From Pseudoalteromonas sp. MEBiC 03607 (GTDB lineage: Bacteria; Pseudomonadota; Gammaproteobacteria; Enterobacterales; Alteromonadaceae): DNA of 64,000 nucleotides. Shown one piece after another: positions 45,816 through 54,478 of the stretch. A model generated the notes under the pieces. That model was not told the DNA's origin. It was given only the letters and a program-made list of their open reading frames with translations, and did no database searches. Numbering within the stretch: the first letter of the stretch is position 1; each line of letters starts with the position of its first letter. The DNA lies in assembly GCF_004792295.1 (NCBI RefSeq), contig NZ_SRRY01000002.1, positions 186,001 to 250,000 of the forward strand, given 5' to 3'. The translations under genes and the position numbers were made by a program.

Positions 45816-46301
45816 GTGAGTAACGCAATTACAATTCGTCCGGCAGTCGCAAGTGATGCTGCAACAATACTACATTTTATTACCGAACTTGCTATCTACG
45901 AAAAAGAACCCGACGCAGTTAAAACAGACGAGCAAGCTATTTTAAAAACGTTATTCAGTGAAGGCGCAACGGCGCATAGTATTATTTGTTTAGACGGCGA
46001 CACACCAATTGGTTTTGCTGTGTATTTTTATAATTACTCTACATGGCTTGGCAAAAATGGTTTGTATTTAGAAGATCTTTACGTCAGTGCTGATAGCCGT
46101 GGTAAAGGCGCTGGTAAGCAAATTATGCAATATCTTGCTAAGCAAGCACTCGAAAAAGACTGTGGTCGTTTTGAGTGGGTGGTACTTGATTGGAATAAAC
46201 CAGCCATTGATTTTTACGATAGTATTGGTGCTAAACCACAAAACGAATGGATTATTTACCGCCTGACAGGCCAAGAGCTTATCGACTTTGCGCATCAATA
46301 A
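45816..46301 (+). CDS. GNAT acetyltransferase, SSAT (diamine/polyamine) type
   Basis: 161 residues, GTG start with AAAAAGGAAT upstream. Layout of spermidine/spermine N-acetyltransferase-like proteins: TIRPAVASDAATILHFITELAIYEKEPD, YNYSTWLGKNGLYLEDLYV, acetyl-CoA loop SRGKGAGKQIMQYL and DWNKPAIDFYDSIGA. In eukaryotes this subgroup acetylates polyamines or thialysine; the substrate here is not proven. Confidence 0.9.
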   Translation: MSNAITIRPAVASDAATILHFITELAIYEKEPDAVKTDEQAILKTLFSEGATAHSIICLDGDTPIGFAVYFYNYSTWLGKNGLYLEDLYVSADSRGKGAGKQIMQYLAKQALEKDCGRFEWVVLDWNKPAIDFYDSIGAKPQNEWIIYRLTGQELIDFAHQ

Positions 46302-46339
46302 GTAATTTTGATATAGCTCAAAATTGACAAACACCAATA

Positions 46340-46358
46340 TAAATAAAAATCATTTGCA
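46340..46358 (+). promoter_or_regulatory. Candidate Fur box upstream of the orfX-sodA operon
   Basis: ataaataaaaatcatttgc matches the Fur consensus at about 12 of 19 positions and lies 66 bp before the orfX start. MnSOD genes in Pseudomonas sit in a Fur-controlled fumC-orfX-sodA operon, which supports the idea. Confidence 0.45.
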
Positions 46359-46423
46359 TTTGGGTTTTTCTGTGTGTAGTTTAAATACACATACAAAGAT
46401 TGGTATAAGTGCAGGTGATTTTT

Positions 46424-46930
46424 ATGACTCAAACAACACGCCACACACCTTTAACTGCAAACGCCATTGATGATGCGCTTGCCCCTTGGCAAAGTGCAAT
46501 TTATCAAGGCAACTTAGCATTTGAATCTGGCGAGCTTATTACTGCACGTGATCATTACATGGTTGCAAGCAGCTGCGCCGAAACACTTCTTGCGCAATTT
46601 TCTAATATCCCAGTCAATCAGTCGGTAACACGCTCGCTAGAACATTGTATTGCAGCATTTGTTGTTGCTACTTTGAATCTTGCCGACACTTTTAAAGTGA
46701 TGCAAAAACCCGATAAAGCCTGCACCTGGCTTTGCCATGCTCATCAAAGATTAAGCGTGCTATTAAATCACCCTGAGCAGCAGGTTCGCACCTTGGTGCT
46801 GCACCATCATCATAAAACCTATTATGAGCTGGTTAAGTTTGGCAGCATGGCATCGGCATTTCCGACACTCATTAACCGTATTAATCAGCTATTAGCTGAG
46901 CATCCCCACAAAACGCAGTTATTACATTAA
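46424..46930 (+). CDS. Helical protein upstream of sodA (orfX-like)
   Basis: 168 residues from the ATG at 46424 (AGGTG 7 nt upstream; a GTG five codons earlier is also open). All-helical, TPR-like, with many His and Cys residues (HLHHH run: VLHHHHKTYYE; CTWLCHAH). No enzymatic motif. Position 15 bp before sodA resembles orfX of the Pseudomonas fagA-fumC-orfX-sodA operon; homology not confirmed. Confidence 0.7.
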   Translation: MTQTTRHTPLTANAIDDALAPWQSAIYQGNLAFESGELITARDHYMVASSCAETLLAQFSNIPVNQSVTRSLEHCIAAFVVATLNLADTFKVMQKPDKACTWLCHAHQRLSVLLNHPEQQVRTLVLHHHHKTYYELVKFGSMASAFPTLINRINQLLAEHPHKTQLLH

Positions 46931-46945
46931 CGATAAGGAATCAGT

Positions 46946-47560
46946 ATGCCTTTTACATTACCCGATTTAGCGTATGACTATGATGCACTTGAACCGCACA
47001 TTGATGCGAAAACCATGGAAATTCATCACACTTTGCATCATCAAACCTATATCAATAAAGCGAATGCTGCACTAGAGGGCAGCCATTATTCAGAGCAAGA
47101 TGCTGAAACATTACTCCGCACTATTTCATCAATGCCTGAGTCATTACAAAAAGCAGTGCAAGAGCATGTAGGTGGCCATCATAATCACTCATTATTTTGG
47201 CAAGTTATGTCACCTAATGGCGGCGGTATGCCAAGTGCAGAGTTAAACACCGCCATTGTTGATACGTTTGGTAGCTTTGATGAGTTTAAAGAGCAATTTA
47301 CTAATGCAGCGGTAAGCCGCTTTGGCAGTGGCTGGGCGTGGTTATGTGTTGATGATAATAACCAGTTGGTTGTTGAAAGTAGCCTTAATCAAGATAGCTC
47401 ACTAATGCAAAATCACACGCCTATTTTAGGGCTTGATGTGTGGGAGCATGCGTATTACTTGAAGTATCAAAATCGTCGTCCTGAATATATTGCGGCATTT
47501 TACGAAGTGATCAATTGGCCGGAAGTTGAGCGCCGATATTTAGCAGCAATTAAAAAATAG
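46946..47560 (+). CDS. sodA: Superoxide dismutase, Mn type
   Basis: 204 residues. Metal ligands: His in KTMEIHHTLHHQTY, His in GGHHNHSLFW, and Asp/His in LDVWEHAYYLKYQNRRPEY. The second-sphere Gln lies in SSLNQDSSLMQ, the Mn-SOD position, whereas Fe enzymes carry Gln in helix 2. No signal peptide, so cytoplasmic. Ribosome site AAGGA. Confidence 0.95.
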   Translation: MPFTLPDLAYDYDALEPHIDAKTMEIHHTLHHQTYINKANAALEGSHYSEQDAETLLRTISSMPESLQKAVQEHVGGHHNHSLFWQVMSPNGGGMPSAELNTAIVDTFGSFDEFKEQFTNAAVSRFGSGWAWLCVDDNNQLVVESSLNQDSSLMQNHTPILGLDVWEHAYYLKYQNRRPEYIAAFYEVINWPEVERRYLAAIKK

Positions 47561-47635
47561 TTAAGGTCCGAAACTGGCTAGTCAAAAAATAATATTCAGT
47601 TAAGCTAACGGTATTAGCGTGTAACGAGAATAATT

Positions 47636-48985
47636 ATGACTAGCCAACAATGGCAAACTGCAAGGCAAAGCCGTGACCCACGCTTTGATGGGGTGTTCTT
47701 TGTAGCTGTAAAAAGCACCGGCATTTATTGCAGACCAATTTGCCCTGCACCAACGGCACAAGAAAAGAACGTTGAGTATTACCAATACGCGCACTTGGCT
47801 GCGCAAGATGGTTTTCGACCCTGCATTCGCTGTCGCCCAGACAGTGCTCCGAATAGCCCAGCTTGGTTAGGTACTAAAACCACCGCATTACGTGCCAAAC
47901 AACTGATTGATAAAGGCGAGGCCTACGATTGCGAGGTTTTAGCAGACAGACTAGGGGTGTCAAGCCGCTATTTACGCCGTTTGTTTAACCAACATTTTGG
48001 ACTGTCGATCACCCAATATCGATTATTTAACCAATGCAATTTTGCCAAGCAGCTATTACAACAAACTGATTTGTCGGTAGCTGATATCGCATTTGCGGCA
48101 GGCTTTAATAGTATTCGTCGTTTTAATGATGCTTTTTTAAAGCAGTTAAATATCGCCCCGTCAAAGTTACGCAAGTCAGATAAAAAACCAGCATCAACAT
48201 TAACTTTAACACTAGCATTTAGGCCGCCTTATAACTGGCAAGCACTCCATGACTTTTTACAGCGCCGCTTAATTAGTGGTCTAGAATGGCTAAGCGCAAC
48301 GAGCTATGGTCGCACTTTTAAAGATAAATATTGCCAAGGGCAATTTACCGCGCATTTTGTTGAGCATAAAAACCATTTTAAAGTGGTTATTGATATCGAT
48401 AACACCCGCTATTTACAGCAAGTGATCCATAACATTCGTCGTGTGCTTGATTTAGATGCCGACACGCACACTATTGAACAGCATTTAAATGCAGAGCTAA
48501 AAGGTGCAATGCCGCTTTGTGTTGGACTTCGTTTGCCGGGAATTTGGTCTGAGTATGAAGCAGGTATTCGTGCGGTACTTGGTCAGCAGGTAAGTGTTAC
48601 AGCGGCTCATAACTTAGTAACACAGCTTGTAAATGAGTTTAATCAGCAAAGTAATAACCACTATTTTCCAAGCCCTGAATGGGTTGCCAATTCTGAGCTC
48701 GATTTTTTTAAAATGCCACAATCACGCAAAGATGCGCTACGGCGTTTAAGTGCCTATTGTCAGCAAAACCCAGATAATCAAGAGCTTAATAATTGGTTAG
48801 AGCTCAAAGGCATTGGCCCATGGACAGTTAATTACGCCAAACTACGCGGTCAAAGCCACCCCGATATTCTATTGGCGGGCGACTTAGGGGTTAAAAAAGC
48901 CCTCGCTGAAATAAGCGAATTTAATAGCGAGCACTGTGCGCCATTTCGCTCTTATTTAACTTTTCAACTATGGCAACAATTATGA
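47636..48985 (+). CDS. Ada N-domain / AraC HTH / AlkA 3-methyladenine DNA glycosylase fusion
   Basis: 449 residues. Residues about 5-75: Ada metal-binding domain with four Cys (YCRPICPAP and FRPCIRCRPD) that accepts methyl from phosphotriesters. About 85-185: AraC-type HTH (VLADRLGVSSRYLRRLF). About 190-445: AlkA N-terminal domain and HhH-GPD glycosylase with LKGIGPWTVNYAKLRG and catalytic Asp in LLAGDLGVKKAL. So sensing, regulation and base excision are joined in one protein, while the methyltransferase is encoded separately by the overlapping next gene. Known architecture in actinobacteria and some gammaproteobacteria. Confidence 0.94.
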   Translation: MTSQQWQTARQSRDPRFDGVFFVAVKSTGIYCRPICPAPTAQEKNVEYYQYAHLAAQDGFRPCIRCRPDSAPNSPAWLGTKTTALRAKQLIDKGEAYDCEVLADRLGVSSRYLRRLFNQHFGLSITQYRLFNQCNFAKQLLQQTDLSVADIAFAAGFNSIRRFNDAFLKQLNIAPSKLRKSDKKPASTLTLTLAFRPPYNWQALHDFLQRRLISGLEWLSATSYGRTFKDKYCQGQFTAHFVEHKNHFKVVIDIDNTRYLQQVIHNIRRVLDLDADTHTIEQHLNAELKGAMPLCVGLRLPGIWSEYEAGIRAVLGQQVSVTAAHNLVTQLVNEFNQQSNNHYFPSPEWVANSELDFFKMPQSRKDALRRLSAYCQQNPDNQELNNWLELKGIGPWTVNYAKLRGQSHPDILLAGDLGVKKALAEISEFNSEHCAPFRSYLTFQLWQQL

Positions 48986-49455
48986 GTATGCAACAAGTTA
49001 TTATGCCAAGCCCGATTGGCGATATTACCATTCAAAGTACGTCAAAAGGCGTCAGTTACGTTGGCTTTTACCCGGTGGTTGAGATGCAAACAGAGGTTGT
49101 TGATGAGCACACCCTTACACCCATTTTAATATGTGTAAGTGAGCTTAATGAATACTTTAACGGCGAGCGTACGCGTTTTACTGTTCCGCTAGATACCCAA
49201 GGTACCCAGTTTCAAAAGCAAGTATGGCGTGCACTGATGGATGTTGAGTTTGGTCAAAGCAGAAGTTACCAAGATATTGCAAGTGCCATTAATAATCCAA
49301 AAGCGGTGCGTGCAGTGGGGGCTGCAAATGGTAAAAACCCCATTAGTATTATTGTGCCATGTCATCGGATTATTGGCGCAAACGGTAAACTCACAGGCTA
49401 TGCGGGTGGCCTTGAAAGAAAAGAGTGGTTACTGAAACACGAAGGCTTGTTATAA
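48982..49455 (+). CDS. ogt: O6-methylguanine-DNA methyltransferase
   Basis: Transfers the methyl group from O6-methylguanine to its own Cys. C-terminal domain with FQKQVWRALMDVEFGQSRSYQDIA, the active site VPCHRIIGANGKLTGYAGGLERKEWLLKHEG. Start placed at 48982, where ATGA overlaps the stop of the glycosylase gene; an ATG at 48970 in the same frame is also open. Forms an alkylation-repair operon with the upstream gene, under probable self-control by its Ada/AraC part. Confidence 0.95.
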   Translation: MSMQQVIMPSPIGDITIQSTSKGVSYVGFYPVVEMQTEVVDEHTLTPILICVSELNEYFNGERTRFTVPLDTQGTQFQKQVWRALMDVEFGQSRSYQDIASAINNPKAVRAVGAANGKNPISIIVPCHRIIGANGKLTGYAGGLERKEWLLKHEGLL

Positions 49456-49563
49456 AACAGCAATTTTACTGGGACAAGGTTTCAAGTAATAAGAGTAAGG
49501 TAATAGATGATGTTGCCGCGCGATTAGGGTAGCATATTGCGACTTTAAAATTTGGGCAACATC

Positions 49564-50148
49564 ATGGCACAGCTGTACTTTTATTATTCTGCAATGAATG
49601 CAGGCAAATCTACCACACTTTTACAATCTGCATTTAACTACCGCGAGCGTGGTATGGAACCGGTTATTTTAACTGCGGCTATTGATGATAGAGCAGGTGT
49701 TGGCAAGGTGTCTTCACGAATTGGTTTACAAGCTGATGCCCATATTTTTGATGCTGATATCGATGTATTTGAATTGATCAAATCATTAAATGCAGAGCAA
49801 AAGCGCCATTGTATTTTAGTTGATGAGTGCCAGTTCTTATCAAAAGAGCAAGTAATGCAATTAACAGATGTGGTTGATGAGCTTGGTATTCCGGTGCTGT
49901 GTTATGGCTTACGTAACGACTTTAGAGGTGAGTTATTTAGTGGCTCACAATATCTACTTGCCTGGGCTGACAAACTTATTGAGTTAAAAACGGTGTGTCA
50001 TTGCGGGCGTAAAGCTAATCATGTATTGCGTACTGATGAGCATGGCAAAGCGATTGCAGATGGTAATCAGGTAGAAATTGGCGGCAACGACCGATATGTA
50101 TCGGTGTGCCGCAAACATTACAAAGAAGCGTTAAATCTCGGCCGCTAA
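49564..50148 (+). CDS. tdk: Thymidine kinase
   Basis: Phosphorylates thymidine with ATP in the salvage pathway. 194 residues from the ATG at 49564 ([17 protein letters not shown] is the E. coli start; an upstream TTG at 49552 is rejected). Walker [11 protein letters not shown], Walker B ILVDECQF, lasso/zinc cysteines CHCGRKA and CRKHYK. Its last 18 bp overlap the end of convergent ltaE. Confidence 0.95.
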   Translation: MAQLYFYYSAMNAGKSTTLLQSAFNYRERGMEPVILTAAIDDRAGVGKVSSRIGLQADAHIFDADIDVFELIKSLNAEQKRHCILVDECQFLSKEQVMQLTDVVDELGIPVLCYGLRNDFRGELFSGSQYLLAWADKLIELKTVCHCGRKANHVLRTDEHGKAIADGNQVEIGGNDRYVSVCRKHYKEALNLGR

Positions 50149-51138
50149 TGCCGAGATAAAGCTATCAATATCTTGCTTAGTGACGCCTAAATGGGTCACT
50201 AATCGCAGTGGTTTACCCGGTGAAAACAGCATGTTTTGCTCTTTTAACGCATGTGCCACTGCTTTTAAATCGATATGTTCGGCAACATTTGCGTAAACAA
50301 TGTTGGTATCGATTTGAAAAGTTGACGTATCAAAACCAGCTAACGTGTTTAACTGCTCAGCTAAATACGCCGCGTTATCGTGATCCTCAGCAAGCCTTGC
50401 TACGTGATGCTCAAGTGCATATTGGCCTGCAGCTGCAAGCATACCCGCTTGGCGCATACCACCGCCGAGCACTTTACGCCAGCGACGCGCTTTATCAATC
50501 AGTGCTTTGCTACCTAATAATAGTGAGCCAACCGGCGCACCGAGTCCTTTTGATAAGCAAATAGACACTGAATCAAAATACTGGGTGATTTCAGTGATAT
50601 CAACACCTAACTTAACCGCAGCGTTATATACGCGGGCACCGTCTAAGTGCAGAGAAAGGTTATGTTTATCAACACACTCTCTAGCTTGTTTAAGATAACT
50701 AAGCGGGAGAACTTTGCCGCCAATGGTGTTTTCTAAGCTAAGTAGTTTGGTTTTAGCAAAGTGAAAATCATCAGCTTTAATCGCAGCCACAACTTTGTTT
50801 AAATCTATGCTGCCATCACTATTATTTTCAATTGGTTGCGGTTGAATAGACCCCAATACAGCGGCACCGCCACCCTCAAACTTGTAGTTATGCGCTTGTT
50901 GACCACAAATGTATTCGTCGCCACGCTCACAATGTGCCATTAATGCCAGTAAGTTTGCTTGCGTGCCTGAGCTACAATAAAGAGCACTTTCGAAGCCATG
51001 GCGCTCAACAGCATATTGTTCAAGCCGATTAACGCTTGGGTCGTCACCATAAACGTCGTCGCCTACTGGGGCGTCATTCATGACAGCGCGCATAGCTGCT
51101 GTTGGTTTTGTAACTGTGTCTGAACGAAAGTCGATCAT
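50131..51138 (-). CDS. ltaE: Low-specificity L-threonine aldolase
   Basis: PLP enzyme splitting L-threonine or allo-threonine to glycine and acetaldehyde. 335 residues; opening [17 protein letters not shown], ligand loop [11 protein letters not shown], substrate block [12 protein letters not shown] and PLP-Lys in [14 protein letters not shown]. 3' end overlaps tdk by 18 bp; 10 bp downstream of rlmF on the same strand, possible operon. Confidence 0.95.
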   Translation of the reverse strand: MIDFRSDTVTKPTAAMRAVMNDAPVGDDVYGDDPSVNRLEQYAVERHGFESALYCSSGTQANLLALMAHCERGDEYICGQQAHNYKFEGGGAAVLGSIQPQPIENNSDGSIDLNKVVAAIKADDFHFAKTKLLSLENTIGGKVLPLSYLKQARECVDKHNLSLHLDGARVYNAAVKLGVDITEITQYFDSVSICLSKGLGAPVGSLLLGSKALIDKARRWRKVLGGGMRQAGMLAAAGQYALEHHVARLAEDHDNAAYLAEQLNTLAGFDTSTFQIDTNIVYANVAEHIDLKAVAHALKEQNMLFSPGKPLRLVTHLGVTKQDIDSFISALAAEI

Positions 51139-51148
51139 TTTATTGTCC

Positions 51149-52054
51149 TTATACTAGTTCGTTAAGAATGGCTTCGCGGTCGGCTTGGTCAAAATAGCTC
51201 CAAGCAATAAAGCGGCTTATTTTTTGGCCTTGTGCCATTTTTATAACTTTTACGTCTTTCACATCAAGTGTGCTAAGTAACTTTTTTATATGCGGTAAAG
51301 TGTCAGACTTAGAAACAAGCGATGTAAACCAAATACATTGCTCTGCAAACTCTTGGCTCTCAATGCACATTTTACTGATAAATTCGCGCTCACCGCCTTC
51401 ACACCAAAGCTCGTTTTGGCGGCCACCAAAATTAAGCGCTTTTTGTGGCGCTTTGTTTAGGTTATTCCATTTGCGCTCAGTACCTGCTTTGGCCTGTTGC
51501 TCGCTGGCATGAAACGGTGGGTTGCATAAAGTTAGGTGAAAGACATCTTTATTCGATATCACGCCCGTAAACATTTTATCGGCGTTGTTTTGCTGCTTAA
51601 CATTAATTTTAAGGCGGTTGAATTGCACGATTTGTTTGGCAATTTTAACAGACAAAGCATCAATATCTGAGCCCGTGAAGTGCCAGCCATATTCGTGATT
51701 ACCCGTAAGCGGGTAAATCACATTTGCACCCGTGCCTACATCAAGCACTTTTACTTGCTTACCCGTAGGAATATGACCTTGGTTATCGTTTGCTAATAAA
51801 TCGGCCAAGTGGTGAATGTAATCAACTCTGCCAGGAACCGGTGGGCAAAGGTAGTTGTCGGGCAAATCCCAAAAATCGATTTTATAATGGCTTTTTAATA
51901 ACGCTTGGTTGAGGGTTTTAACCGCTAATGCATTGGTGAAATCAATGGTATCAGTGCCCGCTGGAGTTTGCGTTATATAAGGTGTTAGGGCAGGAGTATC
52001 TTTGCATAGCAAAGTAAAGTCGTAGCCATTTAAGTGGCGATTTCGCGGATGCAT
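51149..52054 (-). CDS. rlmF: 23S rRNA (adenine-1618-N6)-methyltransferase
   Basis: 301 residues from the ATG at 52054, which gives the family start MHPRNRHLNGYDF; the frame is open 41 codons further but that part is not family-like. Methylates A1618 of 23S rRNA with SAM. Visible: CPPVPGRVDYIHHLADLL, SAM motif KVLDVGTGANVIYPL, catalytic NPPF in TLCNPPFHASEQQ, and NFGGRQNELWCEGGE. Confidence 0.93.
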   Translation of the reverse strand: MHPRNRHLNGYDFTLLCKDTPALTPYITQTPAGTDTIDFTNALAVKTLNQALLKSHYKIDFWDLPDNYLCPPVPGRVDYIHHLADLLANDNQGHIPTGKQVKVLDVGTGANVIYPLTGNHEYGWHFTGSDIDALSVKIAKQIVQFNRLKINVKQQNNADKMFTGVISNKDVFHLTLCNPPFHASEQQAKAGTERKWNNLNKAPQKALNFGGRQNELWCEGGEREFISKMCIESQEFAEQCIWFTSLVSKSDTLPHIKKLLSTLDVKDVKVIKMAQGQKISRFIAWSYFDQADREAILNELV

Positions 52055-52440
52055 TAAGGAAAACCTATCTGTTAGCCATATCAAAGGCTGATTGTACCAA
52101 ATAAATCTTTGCTCTGAGTTAGTTTGCGGTGGATATTTTTGCTTAGTCTCATTAATAACATGGTATGCAAAAATCATTTTTAACTTGAAATAGTTAGAAA
52201 AAATAATTAAAAATGAAGATGAAGCACTTTATCTTGTAAAAGACAATCGAAGGAATCGAGCTTCTGTGTATTTTAATTGAATATTAAAAACAACAAGGAA
52301 GCTTATAAAAAATGACTAATAGTATTTTTCTTTGTTCTTTTACCTTTTACGTCTTAAGCAACTGGTAATGTGAGCCTCTATGCCCCATCAAAAGAGCAAA
52401 ATCGTTGTGTTTTAAGTAGTCTGTTTTCAAAGGAATGTTT
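52055..52440. other. Gene-free interval before small exported protein
   Basis: AT-rich, no convincing frame apart from the rejected upstream extension of rlmF. Probably promoters for rlmF (minus) and for the small gene at 52441 (plus). Confidence 0.5.
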
Positions 52441-52608
52441 ATGTCTAAATTTAAAAAAATAGTGATAGCTGTAGTAATTTTGCTAAGCCTTGGCGCAATT
52501 GCTAAACAATACAATGAGCGCAATCACACTGAAATGGCAATTAAAGCGTGTGGCAATAAAGACAACATTGTCAAAGTTGACTCTAAAGGTTTTGAGTGTA
52601 AAGACTAA
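52441..52608 (+). CDS. Small membrane-anchored or exported protein
   Basis: 55 residues. Basic N-terminus and hydrophobic helix (SKFKKIVIAVVILLSLGAIA), then a short hydrophilic tail with two cysteines (IKACGNKDN and KGFECKD). AAAGGA lies 6 nt before the ATG, a strong ribosome site. Function unknown. Confidence 0.65.
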   Translation: MSKFKKIVIAVVILLSLGAIAKQYNERNHTEMAIKACGNKDNIVKVDSKGFECKD

Positions 52609-52747
52609 TTGAGGTAAGTGACAGCTGATTAATGTTATAAATACGAAACAGCAGCCGCTGCGTTAAATAATGCTTTTTGAGTAAGACGTTAGTTTAAACT
52701 ATGAAGGAAGCAGAAAAGAAAATAGTACAAGTAATTGAGCAATAAGG

Positions 52748-52990
52748 GTGTTATGTAACATAAAGTTTAGATCGCGCGGTACTATTTTGTCTGATTTTAA
52801 AAAGCGGACAGATGAAAAAGCTAACTTGTTTCTGCCCCAAGACGTGTTTGGCGAATTTCTCAAAAAAGCGGGCTTCGAACGTCCGCAATTGCTTTTCTAT
52901 TTTGTCAAAATATATTGCTTGCATAGTCAGAAAAACGACCCAATCGCTCGTTTTTATCCTGAGGTAAAAGCGAGAACTCCTAAATTTTAA
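52748..52990 (+). CDS. Possible small protein at the left end of the integron-like array (doubtful)
   Basis: 80 codons from a GTG inside GTGTTATGT, no ribosome site. The opposite strand is open over the same stretch (52751-52996, 81 codons), so coding direction is unclear and neither may be translated. It ends 14 bp before the first attC-like site, the usual place for a cassette gene to end. Confidence 0.3.
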   Translation: MLCNIKFRSRGTILSDFKKRTDEKANLFLPQDVFGEFLKKAGFERPQLLFYFVKIYCLHSQKNDPIARFYPEVKARTPKF

Positions 52991-53004
52991 TAACACTGGT
53001 AATT

Positions 53005-53097
53005 AGTTAACAAGTTTGTTAGAAATAATCTAATAAGAAAAACGAGCTACGCTGTGGTAGAAAAACGCGCGATTAGCTCGCTATAAACATGTTAGGT
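53005..53097 (+). other. attC-like recombination site 1
   Basis: R'' core agttaac (53005) and R' core gttaggt (53091), with an internal dyad cgagcta / tagctcg. About 93 bp. The least regular of the four, but the next cassette begins exactly at its R' core. Confidence 0.55.
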
Positions 53098-53107
53098 GTA
53101 CATATAG

Positions 53108-53527
53108 ATGCAACCCAGATTAGAGCTCGAGTTTTTGCAAGATGATCCATCCAAAATATGGGTTAAGGCATGCAATGAGCGATTCGCAGGAGAAACGGAG
53201 CAGTATTTTAATGCTCAATCGCTGCGTGATCTCGCAGAAAATTTGTCTAGTTTTCCCAAGTCTAATTCGGATGAAATAATCTTCGAAGTAGGTGAAGTCG
53301 GCTCATCTTATGGACACTGTTTTCTTAAGTTTTATTGCATCGATTCTGCTGGCCATACTGCTGTATTTATTTCAGTTTCAGATGGCGAATCGAATTCAGC
53401 AAAATTTACGGTTCAATTTGAAGTTTTATCATTGGATATGTTTGTTTCTTCAATAAATTTCGCTTTAAAATCGGGTAATGGTGTTTTCGAATTAATTGGT
53501 ATTAATGCATATACACAAAACATTTGA
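53108..53527 (+). CDS. Integron cassette protein, unknown function
   Basis: 139 residues, soluble, alternating beta/alpha pattern; the segment SSYGHCFLKFYCIDSAGHTAVFISV suggests a beta-sheet core. No family recognised. It starts 17 bp after the R' core and ends 10 bp before the R'' core of the next attC, i.e. fills its cassette as typical. No clear ribosome site, also usual for cassettes. Confidence 0.75.
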   Translation: MQPRLELEFLQDDPSKIWVKACNERFAGETEQYFNAQSLRDLAENLSSFPKSNSDEIIFEVGEVGSSYGHCFLKFYCIDSAGHTAVFISVSDGESNSAKFTVQFEVLSLDMFVSSINFALKSGNGVFELIGINAYTQNI

Positions 53528-53537
53528 GTGTAAGTAC

Positions 53538-53637
53538 ACCTAACAAGCGCATTAAAAATGGACGTCTAAAGTTTGGCTGGCGCTCATTCTTCGCGATTTT
53601 AGCCAAGCTTTATCCGCCCATTATGCGGGCGTTATGT
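53538..53637 (+). other. attC site 2 (100 bp)
   Basis: R'' acctaac (53538) and R' gttatgt (53631), with an imperfect dyad between. The preceding cassette begins TTAGGTGTAC and ends GTACACCTAA, perfectly complementary, as expected for one mobile cassette. Confidence 0.88.
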
Positions 53638-53652
53638 TTAATGGAGAAAGCG

Positions 53653-54051
53653 GTGATTTTAGGACTAAATCATATCACTATTGCAGTTAGTGACTTGGAA
53701 TCCTCTCTTGAGTTTTATAGAGATATTTTGGGGTTCACTGCTCATGCTAAATGGGACAAGGGAGCTTACTTATCTGTAGGTGAACTCTGGTTTTGTCTTT
53801 CACTCGATGAACCTTGCCTAAAAGCCGACTATACCCACGTCGCTTTTGATATTGCATCTGAAGAATTTGACGCCTTTGCGAAGCGCATCGTTTCATTGGG
53901 GGTAGATGTTTGGAAAGAGAACAAAAGTGAAGGGCAATCACTGTACATTTTAGACCCTGATGGCCACAAGCTAGAGATACATTCAGGTTCGCTGGAAAGC
54001 AGGTTAGAATCTCTAAGAACGAAACCATATAGTGGGCTTGTTTGGCTTTAA
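53653..54051 (+). CDS. fosA: FosA-family fosfomycin glutathione transferase (integron cassette)
   Basis: 132 residues from GTG at 53653, with GGAG 7 nt upstream; this start puts the metal His at residue 7 and Thr at 9, as in FosA. Mn ligands His7, His62 and Glu108; Trp46; Lys88; K+ loop Ser92 and Ser96; Tyr98; Arg117: all known substrate and metal residues are present. Key blocks: GLNHITIAV, ADYTHVAF, VWKENKSEG, LDPDGHKLEIH. Adds glutathione to fosfomycin, opening its epoxide (known of the family). Longer upstream frame (to 53524) runs through attC and is rejected. Also belongs to the VOC superfamily, so a non-resistance role remains possible. Confidence 0.88.
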   Translation: MILGLNHITIAVSDLESSLEFYRDILGFTAHAKWDKGAYLSVGELWFCLSLDEPCLKADYTHVAFDIASEEFDAFAKRIVSLGVDVWKENKSEGQSLYILDPDGHKLEIHSGSLESRLESLRTKPYSGLVWL

Positions 54052-54180
54052 ACATAACAAACTGCTCAAGATGGACTGTCAACGCTCGGCAATTTTGATT
54101 CTAGTTTGATACAGTGTTTACGGTGGTTTGTTCAAGTAGAGTAGCTATGCGTTGTCAGCCACTTAGCAAGGGCGTTATGT
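54052..54180 (+). other. attC site 3 (129 bp, VCR-like)
   Basis: R'' acataac, then aaactgctcaagatggactg, and at the other end gcgttgtcagccacttag and R' gttatgt. These blocks closely follow the Vibrio cholerae repeat (VCR) consensus. The fos cassette begins TTATGTTTAA and ends TTAAACATAA, perfectly complementary. Confidence 0.93.
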
Positions 54181-54193
54181 TGCTAGGAGAGTT

Positions 54194-54478
54194 ATGAGTA
54201 CTACTGAGAAGTGGAAGCTAATATCAGAAGAGTTACTAGCCGCGTATAAACTTTTGCCCTCAGATATTAAAGAGTCTGATTTTGGTTACAGTAAAGAAGA
54301 TTTTTTACATTACTTATCAGTAAACGAGCTTCGTTTGGCTATGGAAGAATTAGATGGTGTAATGGAAAACAACATCAGCCCTGGTGTTTTGTTTTGGGAG
54401 CATATGATTAATGCCGCAAACTTAATGAACCGACCTGAACATGCTACAAAATACGAGCGGTTTAAAATAGCAACATAA
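54194..54478 (+). CDS. Integron cassette protein, unknown function
   Basis: 94 residues, all-helical, acidic (ESDFGYSKEDFLHYLS, LRLAMEELDGVMENN). Similar in size and look to small cassette or immunity-like proteins, but no family recognised. AGGAGAG lies 5-7 nt before the ATG. Its stop overlaps the R'' core of the next attC. Confidence 0.78.
   Translation: MSTTEKWKLISEELLAAYKLLPSDIKESDFGYSKEDFLHYLSVNELRLAMEELDGVMENNISPGVLFWEHMINAANLMNRPEHATKYERFKIAT

Noticed and set aside
52055..52177. 41-codon N-terminal extension of rlmF
   Set aside because: The E. coli homologue starts at the equivalent of MHPRNRH; the extra residues show no family features.
53524..53652. Upstream extension of the fos gene
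   Set aside because: It would translate through the attC site; the GTG at 53653 has a ribosome site and restores FosA numbering.
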